Shown here one piece after another: positions 5,711 through 5,872 of a stretch of DNA of 5,872 bases. The position numbers were made by a program, and so were the translations under genes. A model generated the notes under the pieces. It was not told the DNA's origin, did no database searches, and was given only the letters and a program-made list of their open reading frames with translations. Positions within the stretch are counted from its first letter, which is position 1. Every line of letters starts with the position of its first letter. This DNA is from an uncultured Desulfobacterales bacterium (GTDB lineage Bacteria; Desulfobacterota; Desulfobacteria; Desulfobacterales; JAFDCJ01), in assembly GCA_945787595.1 (NCBI GenBank), contig CALZJV010000547.1, positions 1-5,872 of the forward strand, written 5' to 3'.

Positions 5711-5872
5711 CGCCGGCCAAAAAAACGGCCAGTCAAATCGAAAAAGAAACTCTAGCATGACAAATGTCGAATGTCGATCGACGAATGTCGAATTAAGGAA
5801 TTCTTTCTATTTTATTTGTTAAAAATAGCAGAGCGAAGCGACATCCACAATTCGTCAATCATCATTCGTCAT
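5711..5872 (+). repeat. Palindromic intergenic element B (runs to the window end)
   Basis: The order of parts is as in element A: a GGCC/GGCC mini-hairpin (5715-5718 with 5727-5730, A-rich loop), the conserved block 5727-5750, a left arm of 7-bp units, a GAATTCT word (5798-5804; compare 2585-2591 in A), a loop segment 5815-5845 related to 2754-2786 of A, and a right arm. The left arm 5772-5794 and right arm 5849-5871 are complementary at 17 of 23 positions. The word CGAATGTCGA recurs at 5768-5777 and 5782-5791, and ATTCGTCA at 5850-5857 and 5864-5871, each 14 bp apart. The element may continue beyond the window. No gene is seen in this stretch. Confidence 0.65.

Overview
The window looks like bacterial chromosomal DNA of intermediate GC. 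The gene content is housekeeping-like and the intergenic spacers are rich in repeats. An anaerobe of the Desulfobacterota (sulfate-reducer-like) would fit the LonB-like AAA+ protease, the small 2[4Fe-4S] ferredoxin and the short-period intergenic repeats. That placement is an inference from general resemblance and was not demonstrated.

Layout. (1) Nt 2-2344, + strand: a UvrA-family excinuclease subunit whose first ~48 residues lie upstream of the window. It keeps the UvrB-binding region and both signature/Walker B sets, but lacks the ~100-residue insertion domain of canonical UvrA. (2) Nt 2345-2948: a 604-bp spacer with no credible gene. It holds a conserved block, a 253-bp palindromic element (A) with perfect 18-bp arms, a run of 7-bp units and a possible promoter and ribosome binding site for the next gene. 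(3) Nt 2949-5370, + strand: a LonB-like ATP-dependent protease cut in two by a perfect 28-bp tandem duplication (4420-4475). Removing one copy restores a single 797-residue protein with Walker A, Walker B, sensor-2 and a Ser654/Lys697 dyad. (4) Nt 5375-5611, - strand: a 78-residue ferredoxin, tail to tail with the protease and separated from it by 4 nt. (5) Nt 5612-5872: the ferredoxin upstream region, more 7-bp units, and a second palindromic element (B) that runs to the window edge.

Two observations stand out. First, the protease lesion is a clean tandem duplication with no other decay in either half, so it is a very recent mutation, a reversible switch or an assembly error. Second, nearly all the spacer repeats share one design: 7-bp units of the rough form AANNNNG, arranged in opposing orientation so that they form stems. 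Elements A and B share a 25-bp upstream block (23/25 identical) and part of the loop. Their arms differ in sequence, yet in each copy the two arms pair with each other, perfectly in A and imperfectly in B. That suggests the fold is conserved more than the sequence.

No operon links the genes. UvrA acts in nucleotide excision repair, the Lon-like enzyme in protein turnover and the ferredoxin in electron transfer. I see no defence system or other multi-gene novelty.
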